Notes: generated from the letters alone by a model not told the origin. Positions 53,734 to 63,063 are shown, numbered from the stretch's first letter. The stretch: 64,000 bases of DNA from CAZEQJ01 sp964514385 (GCA_964514385.1 CAZEQJ010000013.1:1-64000), one strand, 5' to 3'. A program made the numbers and translations.

Positions 53734-56420
53734 CGTAACTGCTGTCCAATTGTAAAGTGAAACTGCGAGCCGCTGATATTATTTGTGCCGGGAACAGGAT
53801 CAAATCCATATGCCCAATCTATCCCAAGCATACCAAATGCAGGCATAAATACACGGGCGCCAAAACCAGCCGACTTCTGTAAATCAAACGGCCTGAATTC
53901 AGCATAATTGCCCCAGTTGTTTCCGGCTTCGCCATAGCCAAGTACAAAAATCGTAGCCTGGGGATTCAGTGATATCGGGTAGCGTAGCTCCATCACATAT
54001 TTGCTGAACACAACACCACCCTCCAGCAGGTCGTCAGCGTTATTATCCGTGATAAATGCCCGGTTTGATGGGTTAAGGGATTGATCTGGATAGCCCCGTA
54101 AACCGATAATATCAGTACCGATGATAAAGTTATTCTGCCCTATAAACCCAGCGCCACCTAATAAAAATCGCTCAAACGGACCGATAGGTCTTCGGTTAGA
54201 GTATGTACCGATAAAGCCCATATGCGCACGGGTATTGATTACCAGTTTTTCAGTAAGCTGATTGAAGAAGCTAAAGTCAAACATCCATTTATGATATTCC
54301 TGCCAGCGGTTTTGTGCCTGCTTTGACAATTGGTTATAGTCGGTATTATTGAACAGAGAATAAGGTGGAGTAGCTGTTACACTTAATGAAACATTAGATC
54401 CTTTACGTGGGTAGAAGGGCTGGTCAATACTGTTTCTCGATAAAGTGGTATTGAATGTAAAGGCATTCGATACGCCGGTGCGGAAGCCAAGGGCACGACT
54501 CTGCTGCAGCTGAAAATCTTCCAGTCGGTACTGCAACAGACTCACTGAGTTAACCATATTAAACCAGTTATCGGGCCAGTTCAACCTTCTTCCAAGACTT
54601 ATCGTAGCGCCACCGTTACGAAGGCTTCCCAGATTTTCCTGTGTAAACCAGTTAAAGTTCCTCCAGATTGTGTAGTTCAGCGCAACGGTAAATGAATTTG
54701 GTTTTCTTCCACCGAGCCAGGGCTCCGTAAACGAAACGCTGTAGCTTTGGATGGTTCGGGTGTTCCACTGTCCGTTAATTGACAAACGCTGTCCGTCTCC
54801 AACAGGCAACTGCATTTTTTCACCCAGCTTGAACAGCTCCCTGGCAGAAAAATTATTGAACGTTACGCCAAGTGTACCTACGAATCCGAATACACCACCA
54901 AAACCTCCGGACAACTGTATCTGGTCATTCGATCGTTCAACAAGGTCAAATTGTATATCTACAGTACCGTCGGCAGGATTAGGCATAGGTTGCATTCCTA
55001 TTTGTTCCGGGTCGAAATAGCCCAGATTGGCCAGCTCTCGTTGTGTCCGGATAAGTTTTTCTCTGGAGAAAAAGTCACCAGGTATTGTGCGTATCTCACG
55101 GCGGATGACGCGTTCATTGGTACGGTCATTACCGTTGATAATGATCTTGTTGACGATGGCTTTTTCACCTTCTGATATACGCATTTCCACATCGATGCTG
55201 TCATTGCTTATCTTTACTTCTATCGGCTGTATATCAAAAAACAGGTAGCCATTATTCATGTAAAGGCCGCTGATATCAATACCCTGCGGATTGAAATCAA
55301 GTTTTTTCTGGATCAGATCCATATCATACACGTCGCCCTTATCGATACCCAGTATCTGGGATAGCTGCTCATCGCTGTAGATATAATTACCTTTCCATTC
55401 TATGTTTCGGAAATAGTATTTGTTTCCTTCATACACCTCAATATCAATGTTTATTTCGCGATCGTTTATGGCATACACAGAGTCTCTGATGATTCTGCCA
55501 TCGCGGAAGCCTTTGGAGTTGTAATACTGAATCAGCAGGTTTTTGTCATTTTCGAACTCTTCGGGGAGGAATTTATAGGATTTAAAAAAGTTGACCTTGG
55601 CATGACGGTAAAGGTAGTCTCTGATCTTACCAAAATCAGCTTCTTCTTTATGCGTCAGGAAATACACTATATCCTTAGGTTTTGTATTGAAAAGGCTGAC
55701 CAACGCATTTTCCAGCAGAGTGAAGCGCATATGAGGATTGGTCTTTTTCATTTTAGCAACGAGTATTTCTTCCGAGATCTCATCGTTGCCTATAATGTTC
55801 ACATCATTGATCCTGACCTTTTTCTTTTTATCAATTTCAAATATCACTTTTATACCATTTGTGAAGAGGGTGTCGTCCTGTTTATAAGTGGTAATTTCAG
55901 TGTTGAGATAGCCCTTCTCTACGAAGAAGTTTCTGATTTTCAGCTCAGTATTTTTTAACAAAGCATCGGTGAGTATCCGTCCACGTATCAGTTCGATATC
56001 ATCTTCAATCTCACCTTCCTGAGCGCTGGTGATACCACAGAATTCGTAGCGTGTCAACTTGGGCCTTTCGGTAAGCCGGATGATCAGATAAACCTCATTG
56101 CCTTCTACTTTATCAATTAAGATGGAAACATCGCCCAGGATACTTTGCTTCCATAGTTTTTTGATGGCATCGGATATTTCCGATCCGGGGATGGTGATCT
56201 GATCGCCAAACCGCAAACCTGACAGTGAAATGAGGGAGGCGTGATCAAGAAATTCCGTTCCCTCCACCTTAATATCTGCGATGGTATAAACCTTGGGGTT
56301 ATTATAATTTACAGGATTTGACGTACTTGCTCCACCCAATTGCGGCCCTACCCTTATCTGTGAGAAGGCTGTCACAGAAAGTAAAAGAGTAACGATAAGG
56401 AGGTGCTTAGGCAGATTCAA
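53730..56420 (-). CDS. bamA: outer-membrane protein assembly factor BamA
   Basis: The central Omp85 insertase of the outer membrane. The signal peptide (NLPKHLLIVTLLLSVTAFSQ) is followed by POTRA domains over roughly residues 45-470 and a C-terminal 16-stranded barrel. The loop-6 motif is intact (GLRGYPDQSL). About 896 aa with the TTG start at 56420, which overlaps uppS by 14 nt; TTG 56432 and ATG 56471 are alternatives, but the latter puts 16 charged residues before the signal peptide. It is larger than E. coli BamA (810 aa), in line with Bacteroidota forms. Confidence 0.93.
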   Translation of the reverse strand: MNLPKHLLIVTLLLSVTAFSQIRVGPQLGGASTSNPVNYNNPKVYTIADIKVEGTEFLDHASLISLSGLRFGDQITIPGSEISDAIKKLWKQSILGDVSILIDKVEGNEVYLIIRLTERPKLTRYEFCGITSAQEGEIEDDIELIRGRILTDALLKNTELKIRNFFVEKGYLNTEITTYKQDDTLFTNGIKVIFEIDKKKKVRINDVNIIGNDEISEEILVAKMKKTNPHMRFTLLENALVSLFNTKPKDIVYFLTHKEEADFGKIRDYLYRHAKVNFFKSYKFLPEEFENDKNLLIQYYNSKGFRDGRIIRDSVYAINDREINIDIEVYEGNKYYFRNIEWKGNYIYSDEQLSQILGIDKGDVYDMDLIQKKLDFNPQGIDISGLYMNNGYLFFDIQPIEVKISNDSIDVEMRISEGEKAIVNKIIINGNDRTNERVIRREIRTIPGDFFSREKLIRTQRELANLGYFDPEQIGMQPMPNPADGTVDIQFDLVERSNDQIQLSGGFGGVFGFVGTLGVTFNNFSARELFKLGEKMQLPVGDGQRLSINGQWNTRTIQSYSVSFTEPWLGGRKPNSFTVALNYTIWRNFNWFTQENLGSLRNGGATISLGRRLNWPDNWFNMVNSVSLLQYRLEDFQLQQSRALGFRTGVSNAFTFNTTLSRNSIDQPFYPRKGSNVSLSVTATPPYSLFNNTDYNQLSKQAQNRWQEYHKWMFDFSFFNQLTEKLVINTRAHMGFIGTYSNRRPIGPFERFLLGGAGFIGQNNFIIGTDIIGLRGYPDQSLNPSNRAFITDNNADDLLEGGVVFSKYVMELRYPISLNPQATIFVLGYGEAGNNWGNYAEFRPFDLQKSAGFGARVFMPAFGMLGIDWAYGFDPVPGTNNISGSQFHFTIGQQLR

Positions 56421-57141
56421 TAACTTTCCCAAAACGTCTTTCTCTTTTCTGATAATCGATAATGGCTTCATATAAATCTTTTTTCCTGAAATCAGGCCAT
56501 AATGTTTTAGTGAAATAAAGTTCAGTATATGCCATTTCCCATAACAAGAAATTGCTGATTCTTTGTTCACCACTTGTTCTGATAAGCAGCTCTGGATCCG
56601 GAATATCCGAAGTGCTCATATATTTTCTTACTGTATCATCCTGAATAGATGCAATATTTAGCTTTCCGGTTGTCACATCAGCCGAAATTTTTTCAATGGC
56701 CTTTCTCAGATCCCATCGGCCACTGTAATTCAATGCAAGAACCAGCCTCAGCCCATCATTTTCTTTGGTTTTTTCAATGGCCTGGCCAAGCTCGCGATAA
56801 CAACTTGCCGGAAGACCTTCAGTATCTCCGATTGTCAGCAACCGTACATTATTGTCCATCAGGGTATTGATCTCCTTATGGATGGTGGAAACCAGCAACT
56901 CCATCAGCGCATCCACTTCATATTTAGGCCGTTGCCAGTTTTCAGTGGAAAAGGCATAAAGGGTCAGGTATTTCACACCTAGCTCAGCACAACCTTCGGT
57001 AACATCACGTACAGCCTTTATAGCATTTTGATGCCCGAAAATGCGTTTGGCTCCCTTTTTTTGTGCCCACCTGCCGTTACCATCCATGATCACTGCAATG
57101 TGAACAGGCAGATTATTTTTATCTATACTGATTTCGGTCAT
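56407..57141 (-). CDS. uppS: isoprenyl transferase (undecaprenyl diphosphate synthase)
   Basis: A 244-aa cis-prenyltransferase that makes the C55 lipid carrier for peptidoglycan and other glycans. HIAVIMDGNGRWAQKKG with catalytic Asp20, TLYAFSTENWQRP, LVLALNYSGRWDL and DPELLIRTSGEQRISNFLLW are all present. Length typical. It ends inside the start region of bamA. Confidence 0.96.
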   Translation of the reverse strand: MTEISIDKNNLPVHIAVIMDGNGRWAQKKGAKRIFGHQNAIKAVRDVTEGCAELGVKYLTLYAFSTENWQRPKYEVDALMELLVSTIHKEINTLMDNNVRLLTIGDTEGLPASCYRELGQAIEKTKENDGLRLVLALNYSGRWDLRKAIEKISADVTTGKLNIASIQDDTVRKYMSTSDIPDPELLIRTSGEQRISNFLLWEMAYTELYFTKTLWPDFRKKDLYEAIIDYQKRERRFGKVIESA

Positions 57142-57206
57142 TCACCGCTTGCGGTTACAATCTGCAAAGGTCTTAAAATTTTCTTTAAATCACTGGAATA
57201 CAGCGC

Positions 57207-57878
57207 TTAATTATAGTCAAACGGACAGGGAATGGTGTAAATTATGTAAGAGACTCGAATACTGACCTGATAAAACCAGTCATTGTCGTATGAATTACCA
57301 AAAAGGTAGTTTTTGTTTTGTTGAATGCCAGTGCTGATATTATCCAGGTAATCGGTGAAGGTAGCGTTAAATGACACTTCACCACTCAGAATCCACCGGT
57401 CCCCGATCTTTTTCTTGGCACCTCCTCCAAAGGGAATAAAAACCTGTACATTACTGTAATTTTCGTCATTAGGTTGCGGGGAAGCACCAACAATATATAA
57501 TGCCCCCAGTCCGACAAACGCATAGGGCGATCCGGTATAATAGGATTTCCGCTGCATAAAGTCAAAAAAGTTGAATTCGACAGCACTGCTTACATATACC
57601 AGTGAGCTGGAAAATGTAAAATCCCTGTTTGCACTCAGCGCATCAAAATTAACCTGGTCCCTGCCTGCCAGAAAACCATAGCCTATTGTGTTTTTCATGC
57701 TGGTGAGCTTGTGGAGGTTCCACCTATGTATGCCCTCTATACCCGGGCGACTATCCAGCGGTTTTACATAGGTTGAAAGGTCACCGGTATACCCGTTTAC
57801 AGTAATCCCTCCGCCAAATTCATGTTTCTGACAAAGTGCGATTACCGGTATTAAATATAAAAGGATAATCCGGAGCAT
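57207..57878 (-). CDS. DUF6089-like outer-membrane protein (short)
   Basis: A 223-aa exported protein with a short signal peptide (ending IALCQ). The mature part has alternating strands of a small barrel (HEFGGGITVNGYTGDLSTYV, AFVGLGALYIVGASP, LSGEVSFNATFTDYLDNIST) and reads like the lower-size member of the Bacteroidota family that often stands before uppS. It shares the FTDYLDNIS / FTDYIDDVS pattern with the 391-aa neighbour, so the two are paralogues. Function unknown; the position next to uppS-bamA-skp hints at outer-membrane biogenesis. Confidence 0.7.
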   Translation of the reverse strand: MLRIILLYLIPVIALCQKHEFGGGITVNGYTGDLSTYVKPLDSRPGIEGIHRWNLHKLTSMKNTIGYGFLAGRDQVNFDALSANRDFTFSSSLVYVSSAVEFNFFDFMQRKSYYTGSPYAFVGLGALYIVGASPQPNDENYSNVQVFIPFGGGAKKKIGDRWILSGEVSFNATFTDYLDNISTGIQQNKNYLFGNSYDNDWFYQVSIRVSYIIYTIPCPFDYN

Positions 57879-57907
57879 AGAAAATCAACGAAAAATTCGG
57901 TATTAAA

Positions 57908-59083
57908 TTATCTGAACCTGGCGTTCCGGAATGAACCTCCGAGTATATAACTGAGGCGGATACTTGTCACCAGATAGATGTCGTTGTCCGTTGGGCTTCC
58001 CCTTAGGTTCAGTTCGGAAGCCGGTCGGAAATCACTGCCATAGCCTCGTACCACGAGGTAGTTATAGGCATCGTTATTAAATCCGGTAAAATTATCCTGA
58101 GGCAGATAGGTAAAACCATCAGGTAATACATTGCGCTGCTGACGGTTAAATGCATTCACCGGCTCATTGCTTCTGTAAGACATCGCTTTGGCCAGCTCGG
58201 TGTCCACGCCCTCATAGTAATCAAAAAGGGTTAGATCTACATAGCCACCGCTTACATCGTCAATGTAGTCAGTAAAGAGCTGGCGGTAGCCTACCTGTAA
58301 GGAAAGGTCGAGTGTACGTGTAAGCTTATATCTGACGCCCAGTACTATAGGGATGGCAATCTGTATCCTGCTGTAAGGATCGTTCAGTTCTCTTCCGTAG
58401 GTTGAAGCATACTGATCTTTCAGGTCAGCCGGCAAATGCTGTCCCTCTGTTCCCAGCTCCCATAGTGATACCCATGTGCCTGCATTTTCAAAAGCCCTGG
58501 CTTCATCGAAGGGGGTATTGGGATCAAGATAATAGGCGTCCGGCACGATGGCTTGTGGATTGTGGTGTAGTATGGTTATACCTGCTGAAACATAGGGCAC
58601 CAGAATAAATCGGTTGATATATGTGCCATAGTTTTCAAAGAAGTCAAATGTCCCAACAATAGATAGCTCCTTGATATCATTACGAAAATGAAGATTTCTC
58701 ACATAGCGAAACCGCGCATTGGGGTCGGCAATATCCTGAATGGTTTTGTCATCTGCCTGGAGCCTTCCATATACAAATGACCCTTCTACATTAAAGCGGC
58801 CACCAAATGTATAAGCACCCTGGACACCGATTCCGGGACGTGTAAACCGAATGTCCGAGCTGGCAAAGCTTTCCCTTGGGGTAATATCGCCGTAATAGTT
58901 TAAGGTATTAAGTGAAAAGCCAAATGACCAGTAGGGTGTAGCCTTGGAGCCGCTAAAGGAGGATGCTCTTTTCGATGACTTACGGAACTGCTTGGACACA
59001 CGACTTCTTCTCGTCTGTGCGATTGCATCTGCTGTCGTTAATATTATCAGCAGAAAAAGCATAATGCGAATAAATCGAGACAT
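57908..59083 (-). CDS. DUF6089-like outer-membrane protein (long)
   Basis: A 391-aa exported protein with a signal peptide (ending DAIAQ), a basic Ser/Arg/Lys-rich stretch (about 24-45: RRSRVSKQFRKSSKRASS) and a barrel-like domain beginning WSFGFSLNTLNYYGDITPRE. It ends SIRLSYILGGSFRNARFR. The NYYGDI...P opening and the LQVGYRQLFTDYIDDVSGGY segment recall DUF6089 proteins. It heads, or is early in, the minus-strand run to uppS and bamA; the 101-nt gap upstream is the largest in this run and probably holds the promoter, though I find no clear consensus. Confidence 0.72.
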   Translation of the reverse strand: MSRFIRIMLFLLIILTTADAIAQTRRSRVSKQFRKSSKRASSFSGSKATPYWSFGFSLNTLNYYGDITPRESFASSDIRFTRPGIGVQGAYTFGGRFNVEGSFVYGRLQADDKTIQDIADPNARFRYVRNLHFRNDIKELSIVGTFDFFENYGTYINRFILVPYVSAGITILHHNPQAIVPDAYYLDPNTPFDEARAFENAGTWVSLWELGTEGQHLPADLKDQYASTYGRELNDPYSRIQIAIPIVLGVRYKLTRTLDLSLQVGYRQLFTDYIDDVSGGYVDLTLFDYYEGVDTELAKAMSYRSNEPVNAFNRQQRNVLPDGFTYLPQDNFTGFNNDAYNYLVVRGYGSDFRPASELNLRGSPTDNDIYLVTSIRLSYILGGSFRNARFR

Positions 59084-59184
59084 AAAAGCCTATTCAAGTT
59101 GGCCTAAAGATATGAAGAATACGTCCCTGATTACAATTTTTTTATTGATAATCGATTTTTAGTTGATTTTCATCGTTAAATAGT

Positions 59185-60039
59185 TCAATTTCTTGCATCA
59201 ATACCCCAATTTAATTTTGATTTCAGGGTGTCCAGATAAGAATTAAAGTCAAAATTGAGAAGGTGGGCATGATGTGAATTCCTGGAAATGGTGATCGCAA
59301 TATCAGATGTGGCTACATAGTTTCTGGAATCCAGTGTTACCATAACGTGTTCATTCCGGCTTACCACGCGTAATTCGATAGTGGTAGACTCGTTTACGAT
59401 AAGGGGCCGAAGGTTCAGGTTGTGCGGGCTTATGGGTGTGATAATAAAAACGCCGGCACCCGGCTCGATAATGGGTCCTCCACAGCTGAGGTTATAGCCT
59501 GTCGAACCGGTTGGAGTGCTGACAATCAGTCCGTCGGCCCAGTATCTGGTGACATACTGCCCATTCAGATAGCAGTCTATTCCTATCATTGAAGAGGAAT
59601 CACGCTTTATAACTGTAAAATCATTGAGTGCATAGGAGTGCCGGAGATCAAGCCCTTCTATTTCACATTTCAGCATGATACGCTGATTGACGGTATATTT
59701 CCCTTCCAGCACAAGCTGCATGGCATCGTTTATATTTTCCAGTGGCACACTGGCCAGAAAGCCAAGACGTCCTGCATTGATACCGAGGGTAGGAAGCTTT
59801 TTGATATGAGAATATTCCAGAGAGGCAAGAAATGTACCATCACCGCCAACGCTTATAACTGCATCAATTTCCTGATCCCGATAGCGTTGAATCTGCATAT
59901 CGTCGATAAAATCAAAAGCAGGGACACCCGGTGACAGGTATAGATCACAGTCGTTCTGATGGCAGAATGTTGTAATCCATTGTACAGCGTCAGCTGCTTT
60001 TGGCTCCTTTGAGTTGCAATGAATGAGAAACCTCCTCAA
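59185..60039 (-). CDS. nadK: NAD kinase
   Basis: A 284-aa cytoplasmic enzyme that makes NADP+ from NAD+ and ATP (or polyphosphate). GGDGTF at 65-70, LGINAGRLGFLA near 84-95, and TPTGSTGYNLSCGGPII near 180-196 are the conserved motifs. Starts with TTG, 2 nt after the CBS gene. Confidence 0.96.
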   Translation of the reverse strand: MRRFLIHCNSKEPKAADAVQWITTFCHQNDCDLYLSPGVPAFDFIDDMQIQRYRDQEIDAVISVGGDGTFLASLEYSHIKKLPTLGINAGRLGFLASVPLENINDAMQLVLEGKYTVNQRIMLKCEIEGLDLRHSYALNDFTVIKRDSSSMIGIDCYLNGQYVTRYWADGLIVSTPTGSTGYNLSCGGPIIEPGAGVFIITPISPHNLNLRPLIVNESTTIELRVVSRNEHVMVTLDSRNYVATSDIAITISRNSHHAHLLNFDFNSYLDTLKSKLNWGIDARN

Positions 60040-60041
60040 GC

Positions 60042-60707
60042 CTAAATATTTAGGTATTTAATCAGGTTATCAAACCTTTGCTGCTCATTGGTCATGGACG
60101 GCAGCTTCTCAAATTTTGACTCGAGTCGGTAGTTGAATCTTTCCAGCGCATGCTCTACTTTTTTAAGGTCCAGTGCGTTGGTTTTTATCGTAACCCTGGT
60201 TCGCTTTTCATTAACAGGGTCATCCTCTGTCCAGATACTGAGAATGGCTACATGTTCGGATTCCAGAATACTTACTATTTCTTTCAGCTGGTAATCAATT
60301 TTATCCAACGAAATGATCAGAATACTGCCATCGGTTTGTACTGGGGTACTTAAGGCAAAAAGGCGGAAGACATCTTCAACGAAAATTACACCCGCATAAC
60401 GCATCTTATCATCTACAAGCGCAATCATGTCGATACGATGATCGTAAGCCAGCTTCAGAACATCATAAAAATGCACATCTTCTCCTACATAGCAATCGCG
60501 GCAACCGATCTCGAATTCACCTACCAGTTGTCTGCTGGAGTGGGAGTCCAATAGTATATCATCGGAGATGAATCCAACGAAGCGGTTATCCTCTAGCACC
60601 GGTATTCTGCTTAATCCCAGGTCACTCATCAGGTTCATCGCCCTGATGGCTGTATCTTCAGTGGTAAGAAATGGGATTTCAGGTTGTGCAAGCTCTACAA
60701 TATTCAT
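60042..60707 (-). CDS. CBS-domain protein
   Basis: A 221-aa soluble protein with a tandem CBS pair (about 1-125: FLTTEDTAIRAMNLMSDLGLSRIPV and DVHFYDVLKLAYDHRIDMIALVDD) and a C-terminal ACT-like alpha/beta part (about 130-210). CBS pairs bind adenine nucleotides and often regulate a partner enzyme; immediate coupling with nadK (2-nt gap) makes an NAD(P)- or ATP-sensing role possible. It overlaps the hydrolase gene by 4 nt. Confidence 0.85.
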   Translation of the reverse strand: MNIVELAQPEIPFLTTEDTAIRAMNLMSDLGLSRIPVLEDNRFVGFISDDILLDSHSSRQLVGEFEIGCRDCYVGEDVHFYDVLKLAYDHRIDMIALVDDKMRYAGVIFVEDVFRLFALSTPVQTDGSILIISLDKIDYQLKEIVSILESEHVAILSIWTEDDPVNEKRTRVTIKTNALDLKKVEHALERFNYRLESKFEKLPSMTNEQQRFDNLIKYLNI

Positions 60708-61471
60708 GCTTCAACTAGTTTTTCTGTCAAAAATTCTTCCACGTAGGCGTTAAACTCATCGGGGTGTTCCATCATCGGGGCGTGACAGCAATTATCAATA
60801 AAACGAAGCTTACTTCCTTCTATCAGACGATTAAATTCATGTGCCACATAAGGTGGGGTAATGGTATCGTTGAGCCCCCATATCAGCAATGTGGGTACTT
60901 TGATGGCGGTTATTTCCCTGGCCATGTTGTTACGCTGCGCTGACTTGGCTATGGCTACTATGCGCAGGCATTTGGGTATGGAGTTGGTAATTTCAAATAC
61001 TTCGTCAATAAGGCCTTTTGTGGCAGTATTTGGGTCATAAAATGTATAGCCCACACGCTCCTGAACGTATTCGTAACTTCCTCTTCGGGGATATGAGCCT
61101 CCCATGCCGCTCTCAAAAAGCCCCGAACTACCCGTCAATATAAGGTGGGTTACTTTTTCCATGTTTTTCAATGTATAAATCAGGGCCAGGTGGCCTCCCA
61201 GTGAGTTGCCCAGCAGGATGAACCGGTCCAGACTCATGGTTTTCACAAAACCTTCAAAAAAGGTGTTGAGACCTTCCAAACCAGCCTTTTTCACGGGCAT
61301 TTCATAGATTGGCAACATAGGAATGATCACCCGGTAATCGTTCCGGAACCTTTCAATTACACCTTCCCAGTTGCTTAATGCGCCAAAAAGGCCGTGCAGC
61401 ATGATCATGGGCTGTCCTGAGCCTTCATCAATATATTTATAATCTGCTTCTTCCTTAATCGTGTAATTCAT
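60704..61471 (-). CDS. alpha/beta hydrolase
   Basis: A 255-aa soluble alpha/beta-hydrolase fold. Oxyanion HGLFG near 26-30, nucleophile Ser90 in GNSLGG, acidic residue in LLIWGLNDTITPP (about 200-212) and the His in CCHAPMMEHP. Substrate unknown. ATG 61471 is used because the earlier in-frame start lies inside the amidotransferase gene; the gap between the two is 2 nt. Confidence 0.85.
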   Translation of the reverse strand: MNYTIKEEADYKYIDEGSGQPMIMLHGLFGALSNWEGVIERFRNDYRVIIPMLPIYEMPVKKAGLEGLNTFFEGFVKTMSLDRFILLGNSLGGHLALIYTLKNMEKVTHLILTGSSGLFESGMGGSYPRRGSYEYVQERVGYTFYDPNTATKGLIDEVFEITNSIPKCLRIVAIAKSAQRNNMAREITAIKVPTLLIWGLNDTITPPYVAHEFNRLIEGSKLRFIDNCCHAPMMEHPDEFNAYVEEFLTEKLVEA

Positions 61472-61473
61472 CT

Positions 61474-62049
61474 TTATGTAGTTAGTCCATAATGGCTGGA
61501 TTTCCAATTATACAACATTTTTAAACCATTTTCTGTTAAAATTGCCTCAGGATGGAATTGAAGCCCGATAATGGGATAATTCTGATGTCGGATCGCCATA
61601 ATCTCACCGTTATGATCTTCAGAAATAAGGTTGAACCCGTCAGGTAAATGCGTTAACGTGAGTGAATTGTAACGTGTTACCACGGTAGGAGAATTGATAC
61701 CTTGAAAAATGGGATCTTCAATATCCACCCATACTGATGTGCGCTTACCATGACGGGGCTGAACAGAATGTCCAAGGCCAGCACCATAATACATACCGAT
61801 TGCCTGATGACCTAAACAAATTCCCAGGATGGGAACACGCCCTGCAAAATGCCCGATCAGTGGCAAAATATTTCCTGCATGCTCAGGGCGGTTGGGCCCC
61901 GGAGAAATGACTATCGCATCAGGCCGAATACGCTCCACTTCATGATCGCTGATCGTATTTGATCCCACAGTAACATCGTCCCGTGTCTGATTCAAATAAT
62001 CTTTAAGGTTGTAGGTAGATGAGAAGAAATTAGCAATAAGCAGTATCAA
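61474..62049 (-). CDS. PabA/TrpG-like glutamine amidotransferase
   Basis: A 191-aa class I glutamine amidotransferase. Nucleophile Cys78 in GICLGHQ and His166/Glu168 in QFHPEAI form a complete triad, so it should release ammonia from glutamine for an anthranilate or aminodeoxychorismate synthase. The N-terminal family motif is altered (LIANFFSSTYNL instead of the usual LIDNYDSFTYNL), and the usual RYHSL is RYNSL (Asn128). No large subunit (pabB/trpE) is in the window. Start overlaps cvpA by 4 nt, end lies 2 nt from the hydrolase. Confidence 0.85.
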   Translation of the reverse strand: MILLIANFFSSTYNLKDYLNQTRDDVTVGSNTISDHEVERIRPDAIVISPGPNRPEHAGNILPLIGHFAGRVPILGICLGHQAIGMYYGAGLGHSVQPRHGKRTSVWVDIEDPIFQGINSPTVVTRYNSLTLTHLPDGFNLISEDHNGEIMAIRHQNYPIIGLQFHPEAILTENGLKMLYNWKSSHYGLTT

Positions 62050-62561
62050 GGCAGGAATTCTTCAATTAGCTCCCTGAAATTTTCACCTATGGGACCGAAC
62101 TCGGCGATAATACGAAAAATAAATGGAGCTATGGGCTCAATAAATCCGAAAAGAAGGGAAGCTACAAAAATCTCACGTAAGGGCAGACCGATCCATGAGC
62201 TGATAAAGAAAAAAACAGAGATAATAAATGCCCATTTGAAAAGACCAAATATGGCACCCAGAATCGTATCGGCAGTACCTAAGAGGGTCATATCGAGAAT
62301 TTTTTTCAATATTTTACCCACAAAGGTCATCAGCAGAATGGTACCTATAAAAATGATGACGAAAGCGATAACGGGTATGACTTTGCTGTCATTGATATAG
62401 TGAGATAACCATTCAGAAACCTGATCCAGCAGTACAATGCCCAGAATGATAGCTACAAAAAATGTAGCCAGATGGATGATCTCCATCAAGAGCCCCCTTC
62501 TGAACCCTGCCACCAGTCCGATAAGAAGGGGGATTGCCAGAATTAAGTCAAAAACGGTCAA
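62046..62561 (-). CDS. CvpA family membrane protein
   Basis: A 171-aa inner-membrane protein with four hydrophobic segments (about 5-20, 30-48, 64-84, 100-122) and the family opening FDLILAIPLLIGLVAGFRRGL. CvpA proteins are linked to colicin V production, purine-operon context and envelope stress, with no settled mechanism. The gene is coupled by 4-nt overlaps to yqeY upstream and to the amidotransferase downstream. Confidence 0.88.
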   Translation of the reverse strand: MTVFDLILAIPLLIGLVAGFRRGLLMEIIHLATFFVAIILGIVLLDQVSEWLSHYINDSKVIPVIAFVIIFIGTILLMTFVGKILKKILDMTLLGTADTILGAIFGLFKWAFIISVFFFISSWIGLPLREIFVASLLFGFIEPIAPFIFRIIAEFGPIGENFRELIEEFLP

Positions 62562-63007
62562 CTATTCAGCAGATTTTTCACCTGAGTAGAAATAGCCTTA
62601 CCGTCTGCTTTACCTTTAAGCTTTTGTGAGGCTAATCCCATCACCTTACCCATATCCTTCATGGAGCTAGCCCCGGTTTCATTTATGATGGTTTCAATCT
62701 CAGCTTTTAGTTCTTCTTCTGAGAGTTGCTTGGGCAGGTATTTTTCGATGATTTCGACTTCTACGATTTCTTTGGCATAGAGGTCTTCACGGCCCTGCTG
62801 TTTGAATATTTCTGCAGAATCCTTTCGTTGTTTAGCGGCTTTCATCAGCAGTTGAAGTTCCTTTTCTTCATCCATCTGACTGTCGGCAGACTCACTTTCT
62901 GCCAGAAGGATCATTGATTTGATGGCACGCAGGGCGCGCAGTTCGTCCTGCTGCTTTCCCTTCATCGCTGCCTTAATATCTGCGTCAATTTGTGCTTTAA
63001 GACTCAT
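62558..63007 (-). CDS. GatB/YqeY domain protein
   Basis: A 149-aa soluble protein made of one YqeY domain (LKAQIDADIKAAMKGKQQDEL, LRAIKSMI, KYLPKQLSEEELKAEI, MGKVMGLASQKLKGKADG). The domain resembles the tRNA-binding tail of GatB; in single-domain form its role is uncertain. It is the first gene of the minus-strand run and diverges from pdxJ. Confidence 0.93.
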   Translation of the reverse strand: MSLKAQIDADIKAAMKGKQQDELRALRAIKSMILLAESESADSQMDEEKELQLLMKAAKQRKDSAEIFKQQGREDLYAKEIVEVEIIEKYLPKQLSEEELKAEIETIINETGASSMKDMGKVMGLASQKLKGKADGKAISTQVKNLLNS

Positions 63008-63015
63008 AAAATAAG

Positions 63016-63023
63016 TAGTTTTG
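63016..63023 (+). promoter_or_regulatory. putative -7 element (TAGTTTTG) of pdxJ
   Basis: Exact TAnnTTTG match in the 56-nt gap between divergent yqeY and pdxJ. A TTTG lies 23 nt upstream (62989-62992), a little beyond the standard spacing. The expected leader to the ATG at 63064 is about 34 nt. Confidence 0.5.
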
Positions 63024-63063
63024 AAACCGTAAAATTAACGATAGAGGCGGAAAGAATAAATAC

